DNA of 64,000 bases. It comes from G963708235 sp963708235 (GTDB taxonomy: Bacteria; Actinomycetota; Acidimicrobiia; Spongiisociales; UBA5794). Shown piece by piece: positions 45,784-53,634 of this stretch (position 1 is its first letter; every line of letters begins with the position of its first letter). The stretch spans positions 1,178,001-1,242,000 of the forward strand of contig OY970200.1 in assembly GCA_963708235.1 (NCBI GenBank). Reading direction: 5' to 3'. A program made the position numbers and the translations under genes. The notes beneath the pieces are model-generated. The model ran no database searches, was not told where the DNA came from, and saw nothing but the letters and a program-made list of their open reading frames with translations.

Positions 45784-46136
45784 CCGGACGCCGTCGCCTG
45801 GCCCGCTTCGGCGAGGAGGTGGCGGCAACGTTCCTGATTCGCCGCGGCGCCGTCATCGAGGGCCGTAACGTCCGTGTCGGCCGTGGGGAACTCGACCTGG
45901 TGGTGAGACTCGGAGACCGTCGCATCGCCGTTGAGGTCAAGACCGTGGGCCGCGGTGCCACCGCCGAGGATCCGATGGAGCGACTCACCTTCGCCAAACT
46001 CGATCAGGTGCGCCTGCTCGCCGATCGGATGTCCCCGCCGCCGGGTGACCGGGTGCGACCGGTGCGGGTGGACTTCATCGGGGTCCGGGTGACCGAAGGC
46101 GGCGTCACGGTCAACTGGCGGAAGGCGGTTGCCTGA
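45780..46136 (+). CDS. YraN family (UPF0102) nuclease-fold protein
   Basis: 118 residues: GRRRLARFGEEVAATFLIRR, NVRVGRGELDLVVRLGDRRI (GE-x-D-L), VAVEVKTVGRG (E-V-K). The E/D/EVK set matches the endonuclease-like fold of the family. GTG start overlaps the DUF2469 stop. In many actinobacteria it directly precedes comM, as it does here apart from the three intervening genes. Confidence 0.9.
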   Translation: MTGRRRLARFGEEVAATFLIRRGAVIEGRNVRVGRGELDLVVRLGDRRIAVEVKTVGRGATAEDPMERLTFAKLDQVRLLADRMSPPPGDRVRPVRVDFIGVRVTEGGVTVNWRKAVA

Positions 46137-46332
46137 CCGCGGGTCGACGACGTCGCATCTCCCGGTACCAGCAGCCACGGTGCCAGTGCCGCCGCAGGTC
46201 GGGAGCCAGCTCCGGGATCACCACGACATGTCCGGTCCCGGCGTCGATCACCGAGGTGCACCCGGGGCACACGTACGCCTTGCGCGCCTGGTAGGGCTGG
46301 ACGAACGAGACCGTCTCCTCACCGAAGGGCAC
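46111..46332 (-). CDS. Small zinc-ribbon protein conserved in actinobacteria
   Basis: 73 residues: FVQPYQARKAYVCPGCTSVI, DAGTGHVVVIPELAPDLRRH and WHRGCW. CPGC plus HWHRGC form a likely zinc site. Related proteins are often labelled ATP/GTP-binding without support. The GTG start at 46332 lies 6 nt after the 36-residue gene, so the two form a pair. It overlaps the yraN 3' end by 26 nt (convergent). Confidence 0.72.
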   Translation of the reverse strand: MPFGEETVSFVQPYQARKAYVCPGCTSVIDAGTGHVVVIPELAPDLRRHWHRGCWYREMRRRRPAVRQPPSAS

Positions 46333-46338
46333 GAGCCG

Positions 46339-46449
46339 CTATCCGAAGAAGCCCCACGCCACAAAGGCGAGGGTGAGCACGATGAAACCCGCCACGAGGC
46401 CGATATCGAGGTAGGAGGTGCGCTGCCGGCGAAACGGGTTGAATCCCAT
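46339..46449 (-). CDS. 36-residue single-span membrane microprotein
   Basis: MGFNPFRRQRTSYLDIGLVA followed by a hydrophobic helix (GFIVLTLAFVAWGFFG) to the end. The basic start and one membrane span fit a conserved actinobacterial small protein type. Located just upstream of the zinc-ribbon gene on the same strand; probably co-transcribed. Confidence 0.68.
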   Translation of the reverse strand: MGFNPFRRQRTSYLDIGLVAGFIVLTLAFVAWGFFG

Positions 46450-46568
46450 GGCCCGATGCTAGGGCCCCGCCCGGTCTCGCCGACAAGCAACACCGGATGC
46501 GGGCGGGCGCCGTCCCCGGCAACGGGTGACGGCCCTCGGGCGGGACCCCGGCCGGTAGGCTGCCCGCC

Positions 46569-47354
46569 ATGTCATCGGTGATCTCAGTGCGAGACGACGG
46601 ACCGGTCTGGGTGGTCACATTGGACGCCCCCGGGCGCAAGAACGCCATCCCCAACGCCGACTGGTCCGTCCTGACCGGGGCACTGCGCCGCTTCGCTTCC
46701 GCCCCGGGCGGGAAGGTGCTCGTCATCCGTGGCGCCGGCACCGATTTCTGTTCGGGTGCGGACCTGGGCGGCGAGGATCTCGACGAGTTGTCCGGTTTGG
46801 TGGCGGCCCGGACCTGGATGCAGCCGGTAGGGGAGGCGGCAACCACGTTGCATCGTCTTGCCAAGCCCACGGTGGCCGCCGTCGACGGCGTGGCCGTCGG
46901 GGCCGGCATGAACCTTGCCCTGGGATGCGACATCGTCGTCGCCACCGAGCGTGCCCGTTTCTCGGAGATCTTCGCCCGCCGTGGACTCACCCTCGACTTC
47001 GGCGGCACCTGGTTGCTGCCCCGACTGGTCGGGTTGGCCCGCGCCCGTGACATCGCCCTCACCGGGAGGATCGTCGACGCCGCCGAAGCCGAGCGGATCG
47101 GTCTGGTGAGCCGGGTGGTTCCCGCCGAGCGGCTCGACGCCGCCGTCGACGAGACCGTTGCGGCGTTGCTCGACGGAGCGCCACTGGCGCAGCGGTTCAT
47201 CAAGACGGCGCTCGATCGGTCCTCGGCGATGGATTTCGAGCAGGCCGTCGCCTTCGAGACGCAGACCCAGGCGGTGCTGCTCGGCTCGGACGATTTCCGG
47301 GAGGCACTCGCTGCGTTCACCGAGAAGCGAACCCCGGAGTTCGACGGCCGCTGA
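46569..47354 (+). CDS. Enoyl-CoA hydratase/isomerase family protein
   Basis: 261 residues, crotonase fold: VWVVTLDAPGRKNAIPNADW, VLVIRGAGTDFCSGADLGGE (oxyanion hole), KPTVAAVDGVAVGAGMNLAL, FSEIFARRGLTLDFGGTWLL and ARDIALTGRIVDAAEAERIG. The catalytic Glu position holds an Asp (LTLDFG), which occurs in isomerase-like members, so the exact reaction is open. Confidence 0.88.
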   Translation: MSSVISVRDDGPVWVVTLDAPGRKNAIPNADWSVLTGALRRFASAPGGKVLVIRGAGTDFCSGADLGGEDLDELSGLVAARTWMQPVGEAATTLHRLAKPTVAAVDGVAVGAGMNLALGCDIVVATERARFSEIFARRGLTLDFGGTWLLPRLVGLARARDIALTGRIVDAAEAERIGLVSRVVPAERLDAAVDETVAALLDGAPLAQRFIKTALDRSSAMDFEQAVAFETQTQAVLLGSDDFREALAAFTEKRTPEFDGR

Positions 47355-47408
47355 GCGCAGCGCCGCAACACCCTAGAACCTGTCACAACGATGCCATACG
47401 GTGTCGTC

Positions 47409-48275
47409 ATGTTCGCTTCCATCACGTCAATCGCCCTTGTCGGGGTCGAGCCGCGACCGGTCAAGGTCGAAGTCCACATCGGCGGCGCCAAGGCGATGCT
47501 GGTCATCGTCGGGCTCCCCGATGCCGCCGTTCGCGAGGCAAAGGAGCGGGTCCAGGCCGCCCTCGCCTCGAGCGGCTTCACATTCCCGCAACGCCGGGTT
47601 GTGGTCAACCTGTCCCCGGCCGATCTTCCCAAGGCGGGTTCGGCCTACGACCTTCCGATCGCCCTCGGGCTGCTCGCCGCCACCCGCCAGCTCGAGATCG
47701 GGGCGTCGGATGTGGTGGCTCTGGGGGAGCTGGCCCTGGACGGCAGCGTACGACCTGCCCTCGGAACGTTGGGTGCCGCCCTCGTCGCCGGCGATCTCGG
47801 GTTGCGCTGCATCCTCCCTGCCGGAGCGGTGGGGGTCACCTCGGTCCTCGACCGTGTCGACATCGCCGTCGCCTCCACCCTCAACGAGGCCGTCGTCGCC
47901 GCCCGCGGCGGCGACACCGGTAGAACCCTCGCCACGGCGCCACCCGTAACGGCGCCCTCGGTAGATCTCGCCGAGATCCGGGGCCAGCCCGCTGCCCGTC
48001 GATGTCTGGAGATTGCCGCCGCCGGCGGCCACCACCTGCTCATGGCCGGGTCGCCAGGCGCCGGCAAGACGATGCTGGCGCGTGCCCTTCCCGGGCTGCT
48101 CCCGCCGCTCGACCCGGATCAGGTCCTCGAGGTGGCGCTGGCGTGGAGTGCGGCGTCGCTGGACCGCTCCGGGGACGTCCCGCCATTCCGGGCGCCTCAT
48201 CACTCGGCGACCGTACCCGCCATCATCGGCGGGGGAAGCGGAATTCCGGTCCCGGGCGAGATCACCCTGGCCCAT
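47409..48275 (+). pseudogene. comM: comM (YifB/Mg-chelatase-like helicase), 5' part, interrupted
   Basis: The first 289 codons: MFASITSIALVGVEPRPVKV, IVGLPDAAVREAKERVQAAL, VVVNLSPADLPKAGSAYDLP, and Walker A region LLMAGSPGAGKTMLARALPG. It breaks at GEITLAH, just before the Walker B block. The rest is at 61914-62531. ComM is a hexameric helicase for branch migration in natural transformation (Vibrio work). The open frame continues through the insert to 49109, joining in frame with an unrelated gene by chance. The ATG at 47409 is preferred to one at 47391. Confidence 0.92.
48270..48275. other. Left attachment core (attL)
   Basis: GCCCAT, left flank from comM (ATCACCCTG), right flank from the element (GCCAGAGTTAC). 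It encodes Ala-His of the comM reading frame. A short core is normal for large serine integrases, which have only a 2-bp crossover. Confidence 0.82.
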
Positions 48276-48333
48276 GCCAGAGTTACTAAAGCACCCATGG
48301 CAAGGCGAGCCCGATCGAGAGGGAGGTGGAGCC

Positions 48334-48564
48334 ATGGCAGCAGCGACGACCGATCCCCGCACGGGCGAGCGGCCGCTCACTGTCGCCGAGGTCGCCCAGA
48401 CGTTCGACGGCGAAATCGTCTCCGAACCGTGGCGGGCGACACCACGAACCCGGCAATCGGCCGGGAGATCGCATCTGAGCGCCTCTGTTCGGGTGGAAGC
48501 AAGAAACGCCCCCGCACCGTTGGCGCGGTCGGGGGCACGGACCACGACACTATGGAGGTCGTAG
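48334..48564 (+). CDS. Small protein next to attL, unknown
   Basis: 76 residues from MAAATTDPRTGERPLTVAEV; GGGAGGTGGAGCC precedes the ATG. The N-terminal half is helical (LTVAEVAQTFDGEIV); the rest is Arg/Ser/Ala-rich and its composition is less convincing. Being next to the attachment site and ahead of the left operon it might be a directionality factor or regulator, but no family is recognised. Confidence 0.45.
   Translation: MAAATTDPRTGERPLTVAEVAQTFDGEIVSEPWRATPRTRQSAGRSHLSASVRVEARNAPAPLARSGARTTTLWRS
48508..48536 (+). terminator. Strong hairpin in the left operon
   Basis: GCCCCCG-c-ACCG / CGGT-CGGGGGC with a 6-nt loop and one bulge. No T-tract. It overlaps the end of the small gene and precedes the next ribosome site, so it could be an attenuator or RNA-processing stem. 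Confidence 0.45.
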
Positions 48565-48566
48565 CC

Positions 48567-49109
48567 ATGGACAATACAAGCACCACAATCGCCGAGACGG
48601 TCGAGCGGTGGACCACCGCCCGCGAAGCGCGGCAGACCGCCCAGGACCAGCACGGCGTGACGAGCGACGAGGCGGTGACCGCCGCCAGCTCTGGATACGA
48701 GATCGAGATGGAAGCCATCGAGCGTGCCGTCGATGAGGCGATCACCCGATGCGGTCGCCCGGTGACGGCGATCGAGCGTGAGGTGATCGTGAATGAGGCC
48801 CACGAGGCATTCGAGGTCGCTGGCGGTGACGTGGCCGACGATCCGGCGGTGTGGGGGCGGGCGATCGCTGCGGCCGGTGTCGCTGCGGATCGTCTCGTCC
48901 GCCACGAGGCCCGCTTGTGGGCGTTGGCGGCGGTGATGCTCGAGGAGCTCCTGCTCGACCAGGACCCGGACCCGGAGACGTCGGTCTCGGTGAAGGTGAC
49001 AAGGGGCGTGGTCGAGCTGTTGGCGCCGATCTACAGGGCGCGCCATCCCGAGGTCGCCCACCGGTTCACGTTCGACGTGAACGAGGCGGGGAAGACCATC
49101 GGACGATGA
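48567..49109 (+). CDS. Helical protein of the element, unknown
   Basis: 180 residues from MDNTSTTIAETVERWTTARE, with GGAGG 8 nt upstream. Predominantly helical: SGYEIEMEAIERAVDEAITR, AIEREVIVNEAHEAFEVAGG, WALAAVMLEELLLDQDPDPE. No cysteines, no membrane span, no known motif. ATGA overlap with the next gene places it in the left operon that ends with the tyrosine recombinase. Confidence 0.68.
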   Translation: MDNTSTTIAETVERWTTAREARQTAQDQHGVTSDEAVTAASSGYEIEMEAIERAVDEAITRCGRPVTAIEREVIVNEAHEAFEVAGGDVADDPAVWGRAIAAAGVAADRLVRHEARLWALAAVMLEELLLDQDPDPETSVSVKVTRGVVELLAPIYRARHPEVAHRFTFDVNEAGKTIGR

Positions 49110-49357
49110 ACGGTATCAACCCCCAGACCGGCCTAACTGATCAGGTGTTCACCTGTGACCGGTGCGACCGCCGGACGCGCAACGTTGCCGGCTGGAACGT
49201 CACACTAGAGGGCGGTCTCCCTGTCGGGTACCTGTGCCCCCGCTGCCAGACGCCCGAGGAGAACGCTGAGGCCGAAGTCAACGAGGCCACGACGGATTAC
49301 ACCCATCGCGACGCAGAGGGGCGCCTGTTCGGCCGACCGAAGGGAATGAGGCCGTGA
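49106..49357 (+). CDS. Zinc-ribbon miniprotein (left arm)
   Basis: 83 residues. Two CxxC pairs: VFTCDRCDRRTRNVAGWN and VGYLCPRCQTPEENAEAE, spaced as a zinc ribbon. Starts by ATGA overlap with the preceding gene and ends by GTGA overlap with the recombinase gene, so all three are translationally coupled. Confidence 0.75.
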   Translation: MNGINPQTGLTDQVFTCDRCDRRTRNVAGWNVTLEGGLPVGYLCPRCQTPEENAEAEVNEATTDYTHRDAEGRLFGRPKGMRP

Positions 49358-50862
49358 GTGCCCAGGCTGCGGCGGAGGTGTGGGTGTCCACGGGGTTCGC
49401 TGGGTGGTTGCTCGCCCAGGGGTTCGCCCGTCGGACGGCTCAGATCTACGCCAATCATGTGGCGCGGTTCGTGGACTGGTGCAGCGAGGCGGGGGTCGAT
49501 CCCCGCCTCGCTGCTGTTGGGGACGTCGCGGCCCACATTGAGGGGCGGGGCGAGACGATGGCCCGTCAGATCCGTTGTGCCGTGGCTCAGTATTGGGTCT
49601 GGCTCGGCCGCGACGACGAGGTGTCGGCCCTGGCCGTCCTGAAACGTCCTCGTGGTGAGCGCCGACCACGACCAACATGGAGCGCACTGGATGAGACCCG
49701 GGAGCTTGCTCGCCGGCTCGAAGCGAAGGGCCATGCTGCGGGCACCGTGGTGCGATATGCGGACCTGTTCCAAGAGGCGGCGATGTGGTGCTCGGTGCGC
49801 GGTCTCGACATCGCCACGGTGACCGGTGAGGAGGTCGCTGCGATGGCGGAGGCGTTCCCGGCGACCAGGACGACACGGACGGCCCTGCGCAACGCCCTGG
49901 CGCACTACTGGAGGTTGAAGCGGCGACGGCGCCCACCGGTCGACGCTATCCGGGTGCCTGCGGCCGCTTCGCCGGCGGCGAGGGGTCAGGCGGTGTCGGC
50001 GGGCAAGTCGAGACGGCGCATCATCTCCCCGCTGAGCAACGACGAGCAGGCGGAGCTCCAGCGGTACGTTTCGTACCTATGCGCCGAGGGGCTCACTCAT
50101 CGCACCGCCCTGTCCTATGCCGGTGCGGTGCGCCGGGCGATCGTGTGGTGCTCGGACAATGACACAACGCTGGCGTCGATCGACGGCGCCGACGTTCTCG
50201 CCCTGGCCGACGGTGTGCCCTACACCACCTCGTCCCGCCGGCAGCTCCGGACGGCGTTGCAACACTGGTGGCAGTGGACGGGGCGGGACAATCCGCCGGT
50301 GCGGGCGATCAAGGTCCCACCGAAGCCGCGAGGTGTGTGCCGTGCGCTCGATGAGGACTCCGCCACGCTCCTCGCCAAGACTGCTCGGGACTGGTGGCCA
50401 CATGGCGCCGCCGTTCAGTTCGGGCTGTACCTGGCACTCCGCCGAGAGGAGATCGCAACGGTCCGATGGGACGGCTTCAACGCCGACATGACGGCCTACA
50501 CGCTCACCGGCAAGCGCAGCATCACGTCGACCCTCCCGGTACCCGAACCGCTCCGAGACCAGCTCGCCGACCGGCGCCCACCGGGCTCGAGCGGCTACCT
50601 GTTCCCCGGCTACCAGGGTCGGACGCACGCCCACCCGTACACGGTCGCCGGCTGGATCACCGAAGTTGCCGAGGCGGCAGGTATCGGCCCGATCCAGTCC
50701 CACCAGCTACGCCACACGGCCATCGCCACCGCCAACGACCGCACCGGCGACCTGCGCACGGTGCAGGCGTTCGCCCGTCACGCCAACCCGGAAGAAACTG
50801 CCCGCTACACCCGAGCATCCTGGAGCGCACTGGAGCGCGTCAGCGACGCCATCACCTACTGA
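49354..50862 (+). CDS. Tyrosine recombinase with three tandem core-binding modules
   Basis: 502 residues from the GTG at 49354. The C-terminal catalytic domain (from about 330) has Arg in YLALRREEIATVRW, HxxR in QSHQLRHTAIATAN, the second His in FARHANPEE and the Tyr nucleophile in TARYTRASW. Upstream are three similar units of about 100 residues, each with a Y-x-R/F-WC helix and ending in a Trp/Tyr helix: IRCAVAQYWVWLGRDD, LRNALAHYWRLKRRRRPPVD and LRTALQHWWQWTGRDNPPVR. Ordinary integrases have one such SAM-like unit. It may bind long or multiple sites. Whether it acts in integration, resolution of replicated forms or inversion is unknown. Confidence 0.88.
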   Translation: MSAQAAAEVWVSTGFAGWLLAQGFARRTAQIYANHVARFVDWCSEAGVDPRLAAVGDVAAHIEGRGETMARQIRCAVAQYWVWLGRDDEVSALAVLKRPRGERRPRPTWSALDETRELARRLEAKGHAAGTVVRYADLFQEAAMWCSVRGLDIATVTGEEVAAMAEAFPATRTTRTALRNALAHYWRLKRRRRPPVDAIRVPAAASPAARGQAVSAGKSRRRIISPLSNDEQAELQRYVSYLCAEGLTHRTALSYAGAVRRAIVWCSDNDTTLASIDGADVLALADGVPYTTSSRRQLRTALQHWWQWTGRDNPPVRAIKVPPKPRGVCRALDEDSATLLAKTARDWWPHGAAVQFGLYLALRREEIATVRWDGFNADMTAYTLTGKRSITSTLPVPEPLRDQLADRRPPGSSGYLFPGYQGRTHAHPYTVAGWITEVAEAAGIGPIQSHQLRHTAIATANDRTGDLRTVQAFARHANPEETARYTRASWSALERVSDAITY

Positions 50863-50875
50863 GAAGGGGGTCGAG

Positions 50876-51142
50876 ATGCAACCATCGAGGCTGCCCGAGA
50901 CCGGCCGCGAGGCGTACGAACGGCGCATCCTCGCCGAAGCGGTCGAGAACGCCACGAGGGAAGGGCTCGCCCGTTCGGGGCGGGCCCTCTCCGCGAGCGA
51001 GGTCGAGGGGGTGCACCGCCAGGCGCGGGCGATCTGGTCCGCAGCTATGGCGGCGATCGCCGGTCAGAAGCGCCGGTCGACGCCCCAAGATCATTGGTTC
51101 CTACTTCGACTCATCCGAGAGTACGCCGCGTCTTCGCAGTGA
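50876..51142 (+). CDS. Small helical protein downstream of the tyrosine recombinase
   Basis: 88 residues from MQPSRLPETGREAYERRILA, 13 nt after the recombinase stop with AAGGGGG upstream. Helical and charged (EVEGVHRQARAIWSAAMAAI, QDHWFLLRLIREYAASS). No motif recognised. Its place directly after the recombinase makes a co-factor role possible. Confidence 0.55.
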   Translation: MQPSRLPETGREAYERRILAEAVENATREGLARSGRALSASEVEGVHRQARAIWSAAMAAIAGQKRRSTPQDHWFLLRLIREYAASSQ

Positions 51143-51215
51143 TCGTGGAGCTGTACCACCTAGTGCCAGAATGACTTGCAGATGGGGGTCACCGCCAGCG
51201 AGGGAGGGCACGAGC

Positions 51216-51674
51216 GTGGATATAGCGACCATCGTTGTGGGGGGACTTTCAGGGGCAGTGTTCGGCACCGCCAGCGGGCTGTACGTGGCCTGGCGCACGG
51301 GGCGCAGCGTACGACGACGCACGGCTGAGAGGCAGGTGAGCAGCGCGTTCGCCAAACTCGCCGTTGGAATGTTGGACGCCAGTGATGCAGCGGCCGAGGG
51401 CGAGGTCCTGACTAGCGATAGTCCCCCGATCGAAGCGCTCCGAACTCGATACCGGCAGCTCGAGGACGCATGGAGCGATCACTTCCAGGACTTGACACCG
51501 AGGATCGCAGGGCTGATTGACCGGGAAGACGTCGACGCAGCGCTCGACACAGTGAAGGACGTCATCCGATGGCGGGAGAAACCGTTCGACCTTGTCGACA
51601 CCGCACCTCTCAATGCTCACGTCAAGACCATCCGCTGGGTCACCGATGCCGTGGATGACCAGAGCCGGCACTGA
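51216..51674 (+). CDS. Single-span membrane protein of the element, unknown
   Basis: 152 residues from the GTG at 51216 with GAGGGAGGGCA upstream. Start MDIATIVVGGLSGAVFGTAS is a membrane helix; a soluble helical domain follows (EALRTRYRQLEDAWSDHFQD, VDAALDTVKDVIRWREKPFD). Similar one-span helical proteins are frequent in actinobacterial mobile DNA, some with exclusion roles, but there is no evidence for that here. Confidence 0.6.
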   Translation: MDIATIVVGGLSGAVFGTASGLYVAWRTGRSVRRRTAERQVSSAFAKLAVGMLDASDAAAEGEVLTSDSPPIEALRTRYRQLEDAWSDHFQDLTPRIAGLIDREDVDAALDTVKDVIRWREKPFDLVDTAPLNAHVKTIRWVTDAVDDQSRH

Positions 51675-51956
51675 GGGCGCCGCGAGGGGCCGGCCCCGTA
51701 TAGGCGTGTTGGGCGACGAACTTCGCCCGTCCGACTGATGCTGAGCCGACACCGACAGCTCCGGCGGCCTGGTCACGGGCTCGAAGGTCGTCGAACGGTT
51801 CGGGTCAATTGGTCCGAACCGTTCTGGCGTCTCCACCACGACGACCCTCACCGCCGCCCGCGTCCGGCTGCCGCCGCTTCGCTTGCTCAGCGAACATCGG
51901 ATCGCTCCCGAAGGTCGCTCCGACGTGGCAACGCCGGGGACGAATCACGCGCCACC
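51675..51956. other. Gene-free stretch of the element
   Basis: Several short frames, none with convincing start site or composition. Nothing else seen before the operator-like dyad at 51957. Confidence 0.4.
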
Positions 51957-51985
51957 TTGCAGGATTGCGGTATCGTTACCTGCAA
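51957..51985 (+). promoter_or_regulatory. Inverted repeat upstream of the DUF4065 gene
   Basis: TTGCAGG (51957-51963) and CCTGCAA (51979-51985), 15 nt apart, with an inner GGTA-TCGT-TACC. It ends just before the ribosome site, as expected for an autoregulatory operator of an antitoxin. Confidence 0.5.
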
Positions 51986-51999
51986 CGGAGGCACGCACC

Positions 52000-52548
52000 A
52001 TGGCCAGAGCGCTCGATGTCGCAGCTGCAATCGTCGAAGCAGACCCCACAATCGACCACATGAAGCTCCACAAGCTGCTGTTCCTCGCCCAGGGCTGGAG
52101 CGCAGCATGGACGGGCTCGACCTTATTTGGCGAGGATCTCGAAGCCTGGAAGTACGGCCCAATGGTCGACGACGTCTGGCAGGTCTACAAACAAGGGCCG
52201 GCCGGGGAGCGGCGGGGGGATGATCCGATCGGCGAGCCGCAGGGGGGCGACTCGTCTCGCCTCTCGGATGACGAACGCCGGGTACTGAGAGCCGTCCTCG
52301 ATCAGTACTCCAAATACACCGGGACTGCACTTTCGAAGATGTCGCACAAGAACCCGGCATGGACGGAGGCGAGGGACGGTCTGGCCCCCACCGACAGAGG
52401 ACGTCGGCGCATCTCGATCGACACGCTCACGCACGCCCTCCGGTCTGGTGTAACGGAGTGGGTACCCGTGGCGCCTCCCGAGAATGTGCGCAAGGCGATC
52501 AACGGTGACCTGGGCGCGCTCGTCCAGGCCATGAGCCAGCGTCCATAG
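52000..52548 (+). CDS. DUF4065 / Panacea-domain protein (SocA-like), putative antitoxin
   Basis: 182 residues: VAAAIVEADPTIDHMKLHKL, LLFLAQGWSAAWTGSTLFGE, DLEAWKYGPMVDDVWQVYKQ, RRVLRAVLDQYSKYTGTALS. This is the SocA/GepA fold; Panacea domains neutralise diverse toxins encoded next door (family knowledge). GGAGG lies 8 nt before the ATG. No intact toxin gene adjoins: upstream is gene-free and downstream is a short remnant-like frame, so it may act on phage or host functions or be a relic. Confidence 0.8.
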   Translation: MARALDVAAAIVEADPTIDHMKLHKLLFLAQGWSAAWTGSTLFGEDLEAWKYGPMVDDVWQVYKQGPAGERRGDDPIGEPQGGDSSRLSDDERRVLRAVLDQYSKYTGTALSKMSHKNPAWTEARDGLAPTDRGRRRISIDTLTHALRSGVTEWVPVAPPENVRKAINGDLGALVQAMSQRP

Positions 52549-52666
52549 CTGCTGATTCGGCGCGTTCAGTCAACCATGATCAGCGGCGAGCTACACCGCG
52601 AGTCGCGCGTTCGTTGCGATAGAGAATCCGCGATGGGCTGGCGAGCAAGACGAGCTCGGCAGGCAG

Positions 52667-52846
52667 ATGGCCACGGTTTTTGGTGTCGACCTCGTTCAGT
52701 ACGCCGCGGACGACGTTGAGTTGGACCGCGAGTACATCTCCTTCCATAACGATCTCGACGTCGAGGCTTCGTACTACCCGAGCATGAGCAGCCTCCAGCA
52801 GATCGTCTCAGCCGTCAACGCTGGGCGTCGCACCCGGCGTCCCTGA
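52667..52846 (+). CDS. 59-residue frame after the DUF4065 gene, possible toxin remnant
   Basis: MATVFGVDLVQYAADDVELD then EYISFHNDLDVEASYYPSMS and a basic end. The frame is open about 100 nt further upstream, continuing as FVAIENPRWAGEQDELGRQM without a start codon, so the ATG may be internal and the true start lost. Composition is protein-like. If real it would be a partner or a truncated toxin of the DUF4065 protein. Its end overlaps the opposing zinc-protein gene by 39 nt. Confidence 0.35.
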   Translation: MATVFGVDLVQYAADDVELDREYISFHNDLDVEASYYPSMSSLQQIVSAVNAGRRTRRP

Positions 52847-53119
52847 AAGAGTGCCTTGGCGCCGTCGCCGCTCGGTGACTCGGCAAGGGTCGCACCGGAG
52901 GCGCCGCCGGCCCAGGCCCGGCTTGCCGAGATCCTGGCCGCAGTCGATGCACTCGGCGACAGAAGGCAAGGCGGCCGAGCCGCCAGCGGCGAGCCATCGG
53001 GCGTGACTCGCTCGCTTCGCCGCCGCTGCGCAGGTAGCGCCACAGGTCAGGCGCGGACGGCCTCGGCTGGGATGCTCTGGGATCGGATTCGAGCAAATCG
53101 TGCAAGGGCGGGCGTTCAT
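52808..53119 (-). CDS. Zinc-knuckle protein at the end of the right operon
   Basis: 103 residues: MNARPCTICSNPIPEHPSRG, RPRLTCGATCAAAAKRASHA, AECIDCGQDLGKPGLGRRRL, RCDPCRV. Four Cys pairs resemble two tandem phage-type zinc units (CxxC...CGxxC). GAGGAGG precedes the ATG by about 11 nt. Similar miniproteins recur at 56541, 57301, 57661 and 57901. Confidence 0.65.
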   Translation of the reverse strand: MNARPCTICSNPIPEHPSRGRPRLTCGATCAAAAKRASHARWLAAGGSAALPSVAECIDCGQDLGKPGLGRRRLRCDPCRVTERRRRQGTLSGTPGATPSVDG

Positions 53120-53184
53120 TGTTCTCTTGTCCTCCTCCTCAGAAAAACCCTGGGTCGGCGAAAGAAAAACGACGGGCCGGGTCT

Positions 53185-53634
53185 CTAGGGCTGCTGGGTA
53201 CCGGTTCGCGATGCCGACCCTCCCCCCCCACCCCCTGGCCCCTGGTCTCCTGCGGTGAGTTCGGCACGGGCAGCGCGGATGTGCTCGCGAATGATGCGGC
53301 GTACGTCGGTACTGGTGATGGTTGGGATCGGGCAGCCGAGGGCGTGGCGGATGGTGAGGTGGATCTCGGTGGGGTGGGTGCGGGTGACGGTGCCCGCCCC
53401 GTCACATAGGCAGGCGGGGGCTCTGAGTTGTTCACCTGCGATCATGACGCCTGTTGCGGCGTCTCGACCCATTCGGATGGCGTAGCGGGCGGTGGCGGTG
53501 TGGCGCCCCCTCTCCGGGGGTGCCCCGTCTGGATCGAGTACCTCCCGGACGCTGAATGCTGCGGCTGCAGCGGAATGGCGAGCAGCGAGGGGCTTCGGGG
53601 CTCGACGTCGTTTGCGTGGGTTGGAGTAGTTCAT
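53185..53634 (-). CDS. Small protein coupled to the tape-measure gene, unknown
   Basis: 149 residues from MNYSNPRKRRRAPKPLAARH; the ATG overlaps the tape-measure stop (ATGA). Basic start, then AFSVREVLDPDGAPPERGRH and a middle with two Cys in APACLCDGAGTVTRTHPTEI and HALGCPIPTITSTDVRRIIR. The end is Gly/Ser-rich. No family recognised; in tail modules this place would hold a distal tail gene, which it does not resemble. Confidence 0.6.
   Translation of the reverse strand: MNYSNPRKRRRAPKPLAARHSAAAAAFSVREVLDPDGAPPERGRHTATARYAIRMGRDAATGVMIAGEQLRAPACLCDGAGTVTRTHPTEIHLTIRHALGCPIPTITSTDVRRIIREHIRAARAELTAGDQGPGGGGGGSASRTGTQQP

Noticed and set aside
47391..49109. An apparent 572-residue protein fusing the comM 5' part with the element gene at 48567.
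   Set aside because: The stretch 48276-48566 encodes low-quality sequence in that frame, and the downstream gene has its own ribosome site and start. The open frame is a chance read-through of the insertion.
51675..51999. A plus-strand frame at 51738-52223 and an N-terminal extension of the DUF4065 gene from 51883.
   Set aside because: Arg-rich, no ribosome site, and it passes through the operator dyad; the start at 52000 has GGAGG and the family N-terminus.
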